Assembly (NCBI GenBank): GCA_009691685.1
Contig: SIAU01000007.1
Location: 1 to 48,025 of the forward strand
Origin: Opitutales bacterium
GTDB taxonomy: Bacteria > Verrucomicrobiota > Verrucomicrobiia > Opitutales > UBA953
Length of the DNA stretch: 48,025 nucleotides
Reading direction: 5' to 3'
Shown here in pieces: positions 32,471-41,156 of this stretch. Made by a program: the position numbers and the translations under genes. Within the stretch, counting starts at the first letter, position 1. Every line of letters begins with the position of its first letter. Under the pieces are notes generated by a model. It was not told the DNA's origin, did not search any database, and saw only the letters and a list, made by a program, of their open reading frames with translations.

Positions 32471-33971
32471 CGTCTTTCAAGTTATTGCCCGCCGCTGGCG
32501 CCCTCGTCGCTTTGACGAATTGGTGGGCCAAGAACACATTGTACGTACATTGAGTAATGCTTTAAAGACAAAGCAACTCGCCCACGCCTACCTTTTTGTG
32601 GGTCCTCGCGGTACGGGAAAAACCACCACCGCTCGTATTCTAGCAAAAGCATTAAACTGCGGTAAGGAGACTAATCCAGATTTCTCGGTCGACGATCCGG
32701 TTTGCCAAGAAATTGAACAGGGCAACTGCTTGGACGTCATTGAAATCGATGCCGCCTCGAATCGTTCAATCGATGATGCCAAAAAAATCCGTGAAGAGTG
32801 CCAATACCCTCCCGTAAATTGTCGTTTCAAAATATTCATCATCGACGAGGTGCACCAGTTAACGAAAGACGCCTTTAATACTTTATTAAAAACTCTCGAA
32901 GAGCCACCCGCTTGGGTAAAATTTATCTTAGCGACCACCGAAGCTGACAAAGTCCTTCCCACCATCACTTCACGTTGTCAGCGCCTCGAATTTCATCCCA
33001 TCGCCGAAGAAGTTATTGCGGCTCAATTAGCGCGCATTGTTAAGGCCGATGGAGTGCAAGCCGAGCCCGCAGCGCTAAATGCGATTGCTCGTATCGCTAA
33101 TGGCGGAATGCGCGACTCCCAGTCTATTTTAGATCAGGTAATTTCTTTCTCTGGAAAAAAGGTTACCGAAGTCGATGTGTTATCCATTTACGGCCTAGCT
33201 TCGGCTCAACAAATTTCTGATTTAGCAAAAGGTATCGCCCAGAGCGATGCGAAGTCAGTCATCGCACTATGCGATAAATTTCACGCCGAAGGTCGTGATT
33301 TAATGCGCGTGATGAATGATCTCCAATTATTAGTCCGCTCCGCTGTGCTCGATGCAGTTAAACAGGGTGGCAACAGTGCGCATCTCGGTGCACCACTCAC
33401 TACGGAGAAACTCGTCAGCTTTTTGGAATGCTTGCAGACCAGTGAACAGGGCATTCGCTACGGACTTTCACCCAGAGCGAATTTTGAAGTCACTTTACTT
33501 AAAGCGATTGAACAGTGTAAGACGCGACCGATTGATCATCTCATCAAAGACGTCGCCGCCGCTGCAGCCAGACTTCCTCGGGAGTCTGGCCAAAAAAAAA
33601 TAAACAGTTCGCAACCGACACCCGCGGTTGAGGCGCCCTCGGAACCGGTCAAGGTAGTGGTCCAGGAATCTGTCTCGCCCGAAGTGGATATCGATGAAGA
33701 CCAAACCTCTGTCACAGAACTTTCGGTGAGCGATGAGGCGGGCATTATCATTGATGAAAAGATCAGTGATTATAAATTTGAAATACCTGCAGGCCCGGCG
33801 ACTCGCCCCGTTGAATCAGCTAAACCCCTTTTTCCAGGCGACAAAGATTTTGATGCCGCCGTAAAAGCCATGCCCCAAGGTCTAAAAGATAAACTGAAAG
33901 AAACCTTGGGAGCTGAGTTTACCTCTCTGCGCTCCGTTTCGGCAGATAAACTGCACCGCCCGCAATCCTAG
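32460..33971 (+). CDS. dnaX: DNA polymerase III tau (and probable gamma) subunit
   Basis: DnaX is the ATPase of the clamp loader and links polymerase to helicase. The 503-residue tau form starts at GTG 32460 (MSEPVFQVIARRWRPRRFDE). It has Walker A GPRGTGKT (48-55), IIDEVHQL with D129/E130, and sensor SRC at 171-173. Of the four cysteines of the usual zinc module only the first and last seem present (C67, C82); an extra C90 follows. An A9 run at 33592-33600 right after a stem-loop lies at the end of domain III; slippage there would give gamma-like products of 380 or 390 residues. The stop codon overlaps the next gene's GTG by one base. Confidence 0.96.
   Translation: MSEPVFQVIARRWRPRRFDELVGQEHIVRTLSNALKTKQLAHAYLFVGPRGTGKTTTARILAKALNCGKETNPDFSVDDPVCQEIEQGNCLDVIEIDAASNRSIDDAKKIREECQYPPVNCRFKIFIIDEVHQLTKDAFNTLLKTLEEPPAWVKFILATTEADKVLPTITSRCQRLEFHPIAEEVIAAQLARIVKADGVQAEPAALNAIARIANGGMRDSQSILDQVISFSGKKVTEVDVLSIYGLASAQQISDLAKGIAQSDAKSVIALCDKFHAEGRDLMRVMNDLQLLVRSAVLDAVKQGGNSAHLGAPLTTEKLVSFLECLQTSEQGIRYGLSPRANFEVTLLKAIEQCKTRPIDHLIKDVAAAAARLPRESGQKKINSSQPTPAVEAPSEPVKVVVQESVSPEVDIDEDQTSVTELSVSDEAGIIIDEKISDYKFEIPAGPATRPVESAKPLFPGDKDFDAAVKAMPQGLKDKLKETLGAEFTSLRSVSADKLHRPQS
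33567..33600 (+). promoter_or_regulatory. Stem-loop plus A9 slippage site inside dnaX
   Basis: GCCAGACTTC (33567-33576) pairs with GGAGTCTGGC (33581-33590) in a 10-bp stem with one G-U pair and the tetraloop CTCG. After a single C come nine A residues. Loss of one A reads CAA AAA AAA TAA and stops at codon 380; gain of one A stops after codon 390. Both shifted frames stop at once, at the domain III/IV boundary, as expected of a site that makes gamma from tau. A9 slippage in Thermus dnaX is the precedent. Confidence 0.65.
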
Positions 33972-34426
33972 TGAAAGCGGTCTGCGAGATTGGTTTGATT
34001 TCGGATACCCACGGATTACTTCGCCCCGAAGCCATCGTAGCCCTAGAAGGTTGTGATGTGATACTGCATGCAGGTGATGTAGGAGGCTCGTTAATTATAG
34101 ATACCTTAACTCAGTTTGCGCCAACCTTTGCCGTTGGCGGAAACTGTGATATCGAAGAAACCTTTCCTGATTATTTCACTGCTGAATACGTGGGTAAAAA
34201 ATTACTCATGGTCCACGGACATCTACCGCTTGATGAATATCAGTTTAAACCTGATATTATTATTACGGGACATTCCCACATTCCGCTGATTGAGCAGGAT
34301 AAAAATATTTTACGGATTAATCCAGGGAGTGCCGGGCCTAAACGTTTTAAACTTCCAGTCACCGTAGCTCGACTGACCATTTCTAGTGGAACTCTCGTCG
34401 CACGTATCATTACCTTAAACGTTTAA
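33971..34426 (+). CDS. YfcE/MJ0936-type metallophosphoesterase
   Basis: The family hydrolyses phosphodiesters with two metal ions; natural substrates are often unknown. The 151-residue protein shows all ligand motifs: SDTHG (D12, H14), HAGD (D36), GGNCD (N58), VHGH (H81, H83) and GHSH (H100, H102). It starts with GTG at 33971, sharing one base with the dnaX stop codon, and its own stop overlaps the hrpB ATG (TAATG). This tight packing implies translational coupling of dnaX, this gene and hrpB. Confidence 0.88.
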   Translation: MKAVCEIGLISDTHGLLRPEAIVALEGCDVILHAGDVGGSLIIDTLTQFAPTFAVGGNCDIEETFPDYFTAEYVGKKLLMVHGHLPLDEYQFKPDIIITGHSHIPLIEQDKNILRINPGSAGPKRFKLPVTVARLTISSGTLVARIITLNV

Positions 34427-36957
34427 TGAGTTTAGATTTACCCATCGACAAATTAAAGCTGGATTTACAGGCGGCCTGTACTCGTTCGCGTCGGATTGTT
34501 TTAAGTGCTCCCACGGGATCAGGAAAATCTACGCGTCTCCCGCAAATGTTGGTGGATATGAAATGTGTGGAAGGTCAAATCCTCATACTCCAGCCGCGTC
34601 GTATGGCCGCTCGCTTGTTGGCCCGTCGCGTGGCTCAGGAGCGTGGTGTGAGATTAGGCGGCGAAGTGGGTTATCAAATTCGTTTCGAAAGAGTGGAGTC
34701 TGCCGAAACTAAAATAAAATTTATTACGGAGGCTTTATTACTTCGACAGATCGCGAGCGATCCCACCTTGCGTGGCATTGGGGCGATTATTTTTGATGAA
34801 TTTCACGAGCGTAATATTCATTCCGACGTCGCATTGAGTTTAGCTCGTCAACTTCAGGAAAAACACCACCCGGATTTATTATTAGTAGTCATGTCGGCTA
34901 CTCTGGATACCGCCGGAGTTTCACAATGGCTTAAACCCGCGGAGACTTTAATATCCGACGGGCGGACTTACCCCGTGGCAGTAGAATACGCACCGACAAT
35001 ACGAACGTCCACTCAGCCCATTTGGGATAGAGCGGCAGAGCAAGTAGCTCGATTACTTCGTGAAGAATCAACGGGCGATATTTTAGTTTTCATGCCAGGT
35101 GCGTATGAAATCATGAAAACGATTAACGCCGTTAAGTTCCTAAAAGAAGCTGTCGGTGTGCAGGTCTTACCCTTGCACGGAGAACTTTCAGTGAGCGAAC
35201 AGGATAATGCCGTTCAGGAATCTAATCAGCGTAAGGTGATCGTCGCAACCAATGTAGCCGAAACTTCTTTAACCATTCCCGGTGTTCGCATGGTGGTGGA
35301 TGCAGGATTAGCTCGCGTTGCCCGCTATGATCCTATTCGCGGCATCGATACCTTGTTGATTGAGCCCATTGCTCAGGCCTCGGCTGAACAGCGTGCAGGG
35401 CGTGCGGGGCGAACGGGTCCTGGTCGCTGCATTCGCCTGTGGTCACATACCGACCATCAATCACGTCCGCTCCGCGAAACACCCGAAATCAAGCGGATGG
35501 ATTTAACAGAAACCATTTTACTGCTCTTATCGATGGGCTGGAGTGACGTTGAAAATTTCCCGTGGTATGAGAGTCCAAATGCTCAAGCGCTCACTCAGGC
35601 GTTCACAGTTTTGAAAGACATTGGTGCGATTGATGAAAATAATCTCTTAACCCCACTTGGTAAAAAAATGGCGGTATTCCCAGCGCACCCACGCTATGCG
35701 CGCATGTTGATGGCTGCCGCTGAACTTAATTGTGTGAGCGAAGTGGCGACGATTGCTGGACTCAGCCAGGGGCGGGATATTTTACTAAGAAAAGTGGATG
35801 AGTCTGCTGAACGCGCCCGTGAAAATATTAAAACGTCAGAAGGCTCCGACTTTTTTTTACGAATGGCATTATTACAAAAAGCCCAAGACCTAAAATTCGA
35901 CGCCGATGCTTGTCAGAGGATGGGTATTCAAGGTCAGGCTGCTCGCCAAGCTGATCAAGCGGCTCAACAGTTTTTAAGAATAGCCGATGGCCAAGGTTTT
36001 AGAATTAACCATGAGCCTGCCTTGCCCGAACAAATTCAAAAAGCTATTTTAGTTGGATTTATTGATCGATTAGCGGTGCGACTAGATGCGGGTACTTTGC
36101 GCTGTGCCTTAGTGCATAATCGTCGTGGCGAATTGAGGCGCGAATCGATGGTTCGTTCAGCTAAACTTTTAGTCGCTGCTGAGATTGATGAAATTCAAAC
36201 ACGAGGTGAAGTGACTACATTTTTAAGTCTAGCCACCGAAATTAAAGAAGAATGGTTAAAGGAATTATTTCCGAGTGAGTTTTTTAACCAGAATTTTGTT
36301 AAGTATGATGCGACGCAGCGAAGAGTGGTGACAAGGGTGGAGCGCCGCTTCCGTGATTTAGTTTTAGAGTCTAGCGAACGAGAGGGCGCCACGAGCGATG
36401 AAGCCTCGCAGCTCCTAGCAACGGAGGTTTTGGCTGGAAGATTGGAATTAGAAAAATGGGATAATACGGTAGACGCCTGGATCAACCGCTTGAATTTTCT
36501 AGCGAAGCACTGCCCCGAATTAAGCATTCCCGTCTTTGATGAATCGGGAAAACGAATGGTGGTGGAAGAAATTTGTCAGGGCGCCGTTGCCTATCGCGAT
36601 ATTCGAGATCGTCCGGTCATGTCCGTCGTACGTGGCTGGTTAACCCACGAACAATTATTAGCTTTAGATTCCTACTGTCCTGAAAAAATACTATTACCCC
36701 GTAAAAAGCATCCTGCGAAAATTGAGTATACAAATGACGGCGAGGCCTTGATTGAGGCGACCGTGCAAGAACTGTACGATGTTCCCGGCTCTAAACTTAA
36801 GGTATGCCAAGGTAGGGTGCCGATGGTGATATGTATTCAGTCGCCTGCTCGTCGCACCCAGCAACGCACCACAGATTTAGACGCATTTTGGAAGGGGTCT
36901 TATGAATTGGTTAAGAAGGAATTAAAAGGTCGTTACCCTAGGCACGAGTGGCGCTAA
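34426..36957 (+). CDS. hrpB: ATP-dependent RNA helicase HrpB
   Basis: HrpB is a DEAH/RHA-family superfamily 2 helicase thought to act on RNA. The 843-residue protein has motif I APTGSGKST (28-36), motif II DEFH (124-127, the HrpB variant of DEAH), motif III SAT (157-159) and motif VI QRAGRAGRTGPG near residue 325. A ratchet/HA2-like region and the HrpB C-terminal domain follow, ending in ELKGRYPRHEWR. That C-terminal 'KGRYPKH.WP'-type ending is typical of HrpB. The start overlaps the previous stop by one base. Confidence 0.95.
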   Translation: MSLDLPIDKLKLDLQAACTRSRRIVLSAPTGSGKSTRLPQMLVDMKCVEGQILILQPRRMAARLLARRVAQERGVRLGGEVGYQIRFERVESAETKIKFITEALLLRQIASDPTLRGIGAIIFDEFHERNIHSDVALSLARQLQEKHHPDLLLVVMSATLDTAGVSQWLKPAETLISDGRTYPVAVEYAPTIRTSTQPIWDRAAEQVARLLREESTGDILVFMPGAYEIMKTINAVKFLKEAVGVQVLPLHGELSVSEQDNAVQESNQRKVIVATNVAETSLTIPGVRMVVDAGLARVARYDPIRGIDTLLIEPIAQASAEQRAGRAGRTGPGRCIRLWSHTDHQSRPLRETPEIKRMDLTETILLLLSMGWSDVENFPWYESPNAQALTQAFTVLKDIGAIDENNLLTPLGKKMAVFPAHPRYARMLMAAAELNCVSEVATIAGLSQGRDILLRKVDESAERARENIKTSEGSDFFLRMALLQKAQDLKFDADACQRMGIQGQAARQADQAAQQFLRIADGQGFRINHEPALPEQIQKAILVGFIDRLAVRLDAGTLRCALVHNRRGELRRESMVRSAKLLVAAEIDEIQTRGEVTTFLSLATEIKEEWLKELFPSEFFNQNFVKYDATQRRVVTRVERRFRDLVLESSEREGATSDEASQLLATEVLAGRLELEKWDNTVDAWINRLNFLAKHCPELSIPVFDESGKRMVVEEICQGAVAYRDIRDRPVMSVVRGWLTHEQLLALDSYCPEKILLPRKKHPAKIEYTNDGEALIEATVQELYDVPGSKLKVCQGRVPMVICIQSPARRTQQRTTDLDAFWKGSYELVKKELKGRYPRHEWR

Positions 36958-37000
36958 AGGGTCGTTTGACTAAATCGGTCGGGTGATATAAAAATTATTA

Positions 37001-37681
37001 ATGCAGTTTGCTGGTAAAACACTTTGGTCGGACTTGCCTCTTCATGTCGTTGATTTCGAAGGCAGTAATCGTACAGGCGTGATCGAGTACGGTGTGGTTA
37101 CGTTATTGAAGAAAGAAATTTTTGCGACGGCGACCAAAATACAGGGTGCCCGTGTGAACCTATCCACACTGGATACGCAATGTCATGGATTGAGTGATCG
37201 GGATTTAATTAATCAGACTCCTTTTGAAAGTGAATGGGATTATTGGGTTTCCCTCCGTCGCACTGGAATCTTTGTGGCCCATAATGCTTCAGTGGAATCT
37301 CAGTTGCTACGGCTAACCTGGCCAAGGCCTTCGGCAGTTCCTTCGTTGGAAGAGGGTGTCCAGACAGCCGAGTGGGGGCCTTGGATAGACTCGTGTCGTT
37401 TGGCCCGACTTTGGATACCCACTTTGGGTGACTATAAATTAGCCTCATTGATTAAGCTATTCAAGTTACAGGGCCAGTTAGACGTCTTAGCCGAGCGCTA
37501 TTGTCCGCTGCAGCGTCGTAAGTATCACTGTGCACTCTATGATGCCCTCGCTTCGGCCCTTATTTTAAGGACGCTTTGCGCAGGGGAGGGTCGGTCCCAA
37601 CTTACGGTATCTCAACTAGTCCAAGATAGTCTGAGTTTACCTGCTCGTGAGGATAGCATGCAGGGAGAGTTCGATTTATAA
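37001..37681 (+). CDS. DEDDh 3'-5' exonuclease (DnaQ/epsilon-like)
   Basis: The 226-residue protein carries an exonuclease core of the DnaQ superfamily: D18 and E20 (VVDFEG), HNASVE at 94-99, the third acidic motif near D130 (WIDSCRLARL), and H176...D181 (HCALYDALA). These are the residues that hold two metal ions. It could be a proofreading epsilon-like subunit, a DNA repair exonuclease or an RNase; sequence alone does not decide. It lies 43 nt after hrpB, near dnaX, which may hint at DNA replication but is not proof. Confidence 0.82.
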   Translation: MQFAGKTLWSDLPLHVVDFEGSNRTGVIEYGVVTLLKKEIFATATKIQGARVNLSTLDTQCHGLSDRDLINQTPFESEWDYWVSLRRTGIFVAHNASVESQLLRLTWPRPSAVPSLEEGVQTAEWGPWIDSCRLARLWIPTLGDYKLASLIKLFKLQGQLDVLAERYCPLQRRKYHCALYDALASALILRTLCAGEGRSQLTVSQLVQDSLSLPAREDSMQGEFDL

Positions 37682-37730
37682 AAATTTCCGCTTCACACCT
37701 TACCACTTAAGTATCTAGATAATCTACTCT

Positions 37731-38732
37731 ATGGCTTCAAAATCTCCTATTCGTGTTTCTGTAACAGGTGCCGCTGGCAATATCGGTTACGCCGCCATAT
37801 TCCGAATCGCCTCAGGCGCCGTGTTTGGTGCCGATCAGCCCGTTGCTTTAAACTTAATTGAAGTGGGTCCTGGTTTAAATGCTTTAGCGGGTGTAGTCAT
37901 GGAACTCCAAGATTGTGCGTTCCCTTTGCTCACCGACGTCGTTGCTACCGGAGATTTAGATGAAGGATTCAAGGATGCCGATTGGTGTCTCTTAATTGGT
38001 GCCGTTCCACGTAAAGATGGCATGGAGCGAAAAGATTTATTAGGTATCAACGGAAAAATTTTCATCGGACAAGGACAGGCGATTGCGCGTTCAGCCAAGA
38101 AGTCCGTTAAAGTTTTAGTCGTGGGTAATCCTTGCAACACCAACGCCTTAATTGCTCTACGTTCGGCTGCGGGATTAAAAGAAGAAAATTTCTTTGCGAT
38201 GACTCGTCTCGATGAGAATCGTGCGAAGTCACAGCTGGCGAATAAAGCGGGCGTGCATAACTCCGTGGTTAAGAATGTAGCTATTTGGGGAAATCACTCT
38301 TCTACGCAGTATCCTGACTTCACTCATGCCACCATTGCGGGCAAACCTGCCACTCAAGTAATTTCGGATCACGCATGGTTAAAAGAAACTTTCGTCAATG
38401 ACGTCCAAAAGCGTGGTGCCGCTGTGATTAAAGCACGTGGGGCTTCTTCGGCAGCTTCGGCAGCGAATGCTGCCCTCGATACTCTGCGTAATTTACATTT
38501 TGCAACGCCCGCTGGTGAATGGCATTCGGTAGCGGTTTTATCGAAGGGTGATTATGGTATTACCCCAGGAATTATGTTTGGATATCCTATTCGTACTCTC
38601 GCCGATGGCTCTTGGGAAATCGTCAAAGGATTAGCGGTCGACGAATTTTCGCGCGGGAAAATTTCGATTACCGAAAAAGAGTTACTAGAAGAGCGTGCCA
38701 CCGCGTCGGAAGCGCTCGGCCTAAAACTCTAA
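37731..38732 (+). CDS. mdh: Malate dehydrogenase
   Basis: Mdh oxidises malate to oxaloacetate with NAD in the TCA cycle. The 333-residue product has the dinucleotide loop GAAGNIGY (13-20), the substrate arginines R94 and R100 ([13 protein letters not shown]), the D161/R164 pair ([10 protein letters not shown]) and the catalytic histidine H189 ([11 protein letters not shown]). This belongs to the MalDH class closest to the cytosolic and chloroplast enzymes. It ends 4 nt before the stop of the convergent DUF362-like gene, with no terminator between. Confidence 0.96.
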   Translation: MASKSPIRVSVTGAAGNIGYAAIFRIASGAVFGADQPVALNLIEVGPGLNALAGVVMELQDCAFPLLTDVVATGDLDEGFKDADWCLLIGAVPRKDGMERKDLLGINGKIFIGQGQAIARSAKKSVKVLVVGNPCNTNALIALRSAAGLKEENFFAMTRLDENRAKSQLANKAGVHNSVVKNVAIWGNHSSTQYPDFTHATIAGKPATQVISDHAWLKETFVNDVQKRGAAVIKARGASSAASAANAALDTLRNLHFATPAGEWHSVAVLSKGDYGITPGIMFGYPIRTLADGSWEIVKGLAVDEFSRGKISITEKELLEERATASEALGLKL

Positions 38733-38736
38733 GCGA

Positions 38737-39738
38737 TTATTCGGCTTTCAGTTTTATCAGGGTGATGTCAGCCGGGCGACAGGTACCCAGTTTAATTTCA
38801 CCATTATTGGCGGCTGAGAAAATAGCGGGCTCAGGGCGAATGGGCTCAACGTTACGCTCGGTTCTTCCGCCGTTAATTTTTTGCAGTCCAATGTAGTCGA
38901 GAATCACCGGATTGGCACTAGCGAGGATGGTTTTTTCTGACTTACACCAGCTCGCGTCAAAGCTCGGTCCGCCCAGTACTTGAAAGTTTTCTAACGAAAC
39001 AATATTAAGAATATTCTTTGTGGAAAGTTCGGGTATCGCGCAAACTTCAATGGCTACCTTAGAAGCATTCGCGGGGTTGTCGTTGAATCGCTCGCTATTA
39101 GCGATGCTTCCCAGCGAGGCGGAGCCAATCGCGCCAAAAACCCCGAGCGCTTTGCTGTCAGATATCACGGGCAGATTAATCCAAAAATCGACTTCATCGA
39201 ATAAGGTTTTGGGGAGAACGCTGATCCGATTATCGCCCCAGGCCACGGTCGGAGAGCCGGGACGTGGCATGACCTGATTTTCATAACAAAGTTTTTTATC
39301 CTTTGCCCAGTTAGTCGCTTCGGCTTCGAAGGCTATCACGGGTAGACCTTCAAAAGTTTGTGGATCGGTACGGAGCGCAGGCAGGAAGCCGCATTCACGT
39401 AAGCTTTGTAGATTAGCATCACACAGAATAATCGAGTCTCGACTGAAGCCTCGTTTTTCGAGGGCCTGACTCAGGGCACGAATGAGTGGTTTGGGTGTGG
39501 CTAAGCCGAGTCCCGACTGTGAAGAAATTTTCAATCCACATTTTCCGAGTTTGCCTGGTTTCAGTCCGACGCCCGTTTGTTTTTCAAATTCTTCAAGGAT
39601 GCTATCCACTGCATGGGTGTAATGTTTGTCGCTGAAGCCTTGAAGCTTTTGCTCGATGAGTAGCGACTTGGGGTCGGTGACAGCATCTAGGCTTAACACT
39701 AGGCTGCAAAAAGCAAAGAGAGTGAACAAGCGACGCAT
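38737..39738 (-). CDS. Exported DUF362-like protein
   Basis: I place the start at the ATG at 39738, because it begins a clear signal peptide (MRRLFTLFAFCSLVLSLDA); an upstream in-frame start at 39816 adds 26 non-hydrophobic residues. The mature protein resembles the DUF362 fold family: LIRALSQALEKRGFSRDSII with an acidic turn, the central FWINLPVISDSKALGVFGAI, then SASLGSIANSERFND, and near the end WCKSEKTILASANPVILDYI. DUF362 proteins are often linked to iron-sulfur or redox roles; here no ferredoxin cysteines are seen, so the role is open. It is convergent with mdh and divergent from the MFS gene. Confidence 0.75.
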   Translation of the reverse strand: MRRLFTLFAFCSLVLSLDAVTDPKSLLIEQKLQGFSDKHYTHAVDSILEEFEKQTGVGLKPGKLGKCGLKISSQSGLGLATPKPLIRALSQALEKRGFSRDSIILCDANLQSLRECGFLPALRTDPQTFEGLPVIAFEAEATNWAKDKKLCYENQVMPRPGSPTVAWGDNRISVLPKTLFDEVDFWINLPVISDSKALGVFGAIGSASLGSIANSERFNDNPANASKVAIEVCAIPELSTKNILNIVSLENFQVLGGPSFDASWCKSEKTILASANPVILDYIGLQKINGGRTERNVEPIRPEPAIFSAANNGEIKLGTCRPADITLIKLKAE

Positions 39739-39821
39739 CTTTAGATACTCCACTAAAAGTAGTCTTTCGCAAGTTTGCTCTTTAGATTGCAGACTTACTG
39801 GGCAGTCTCTAACCATTCAAC

Positions 39822-41156
39822 ATGCCCGAAGCCGCGCCCTTACCCCAACGTCGAATTTTGGGACTCATTTTTTTGACGGTCTTCATGGATATCATCGGAT
39901 TCAGTATCATTATCCCTCTTTTTCCGCATCTCTTAAATCATTATATAACAACCGAAGGTGCACAGGGCACTTTGATTGGCATGTTGTCATCCGCCGCTGA
40001 ATGGCTGGGCGGCACCACGACATTTCAGAAGACAGTCTTGTTTGGTGGATTGTTGAGCACGTTATATTCTTTGCTCCAATTTATTTTTTCACCCATTTGG
40101 GGTTCACTCTCCGATCGTTACGGTCGTCGCCAAATTTTAACCATCACGCTCGCGGGTAATGCACTCTCTTATATTATTTGGATTTTTGCCGGACAATTCT
40201 GGGTGGTCGTTTTAACCCGACTCATCAGTGGAATGATGGCGGGCAATATTGCCGTAGCGAGTGCCGCGGCTGCTGACGTTACCGATGAGAAGGAACGCAC
40301 CAAGGGTATGGCGATTGTCGGGGTGGCGATTGGGATGGGCTTTTTAGTTGGTCCAGTGATTGGTGGTCTCTCGACCGTCTTGAAACCCATCTACGAAGCT
40401 AATCCGTTTTCCACTCCAGCCTTTATCGCTGCCACGATGGCAGGCCTCAATTTTATTTTAGTACAGATGTATTTTCCGGAAACACTTGCGGAAAAGAATC
40501 GAGCGCAACACGACTCTAAGCGTCCCTCGGTTTTTGACTTAGCCAATGTTGAATCACGTGCCGTTCGCCGTACTTCACTCGCCAATCTCATTTACCAAGT
40601 CGCTTTCACGGGTATGGAAAACACCGTTGTCTTCCTCACATTCTTTTTATTCGCCTACAGTGCGCACGATAATGTTTACCTATTTTTATTTAATGGTACC
40701 TGCTTAATTATCGCTCAAGGATTTGCACGATTGTTGGTGAAAAAGATTGGTCAGCGCGGAGTGGTCATGGCGGGAATGATTTTAGCGATTATCGCTTTTA
40801 CTTTAGTAGCACTGATTCCTACTCCCACGTCCGAGTCGCCCATCGCGAGTTGGGGTAAGCCAGTGTTTTATGTTGGCATGGGAATCCTTTCTTTTGCGAC
40901 GGGTTTAATTTTACCAAGCGTGTCTGCATTGGTCTCACTTTATTCAAGTCCGAGTGACCAAGGTCGAAATTTAGGAATTCTCCGATCAGCCGGCTCACTC
41001 GCTCGGGTCATCGGACCTCTCAGTGCGGCGTTTCTGTATTTTAAAACCGGGTCGCACCAATGGGTTTATTTTGGCGCTGCACTCTTAATGCTTCCCGCAC
41101 TTTGGGTGGTACGCGGCTTGCCCGATCCACATAAAGTTCAGAACACTAATTCTTAG
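39822..41156 (+). CDS. MFS transporter, DHA1/TetA-like
   Basis: The 444-residue protein has about 12 hydrophobic segments. Helix 1 reads LTVFMDIIGFSIIIPLFP, similar to the start of TetA-type drug exporters, and the loop 2-3 signature is GSLSDRYGRRQ (motif A). Helices 4-5 contain RLISGMMAGNIAVAS and GFLVGPVIGG (motif C-like), which points to an antiporter. The substrate cannot be told from sequence. An unusually long loop lies between helices 1 and 2 (about residues 40-70). The last 11 bases overlap the 3' end of the convergent protoporphyrinogen oxidase gene. Confidence 0.87.
   Translation: MPEAAPLPQRRILGLIFLTVFMDIIGFSIIIPLFPHLLNHYITTEGAQGTLIGMLSSAAEWLGGTTTFQKTVLFGGLLSTLYSLLQFIFSPIWGSLSDRYGRRQILTITLAGNALSYIIWIFAGQFWVVVLTRLISGMMAGNIAVASAAAADVTDEKERTKGMAIVGVAIGMGFLVGPVIGGLSTVLKPIYEANPFSTPAFIAATMAGLNFILVQMYFPETLAEKNRAQHDSKRPSVFDLANVESRAVRRTSLANLIYQVAFTGMENTVVFLTFFLFAYSAHDNVYLFLFNGTCLIIAQGFARLLVKKIGQRGVVMAGMILAIIAFTLVALIPTPTSESPIASWGKPVFYVGMGILSFATGLILPSVSALVSLYSSPSDQGRNLGILRSAGSLARVIGPLSAAFLYFKTGSHQWVYFGAALLMLPALWVVRGLPDPHKVQNTNS

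Noticed and set aside
37682-37730. mdh promoter (TTCACA with TAGATA or GATAAT downstream)
   Set aside because: Spacing is 18-20 nt depending on the choice and matches are weak; too uncertain to list.
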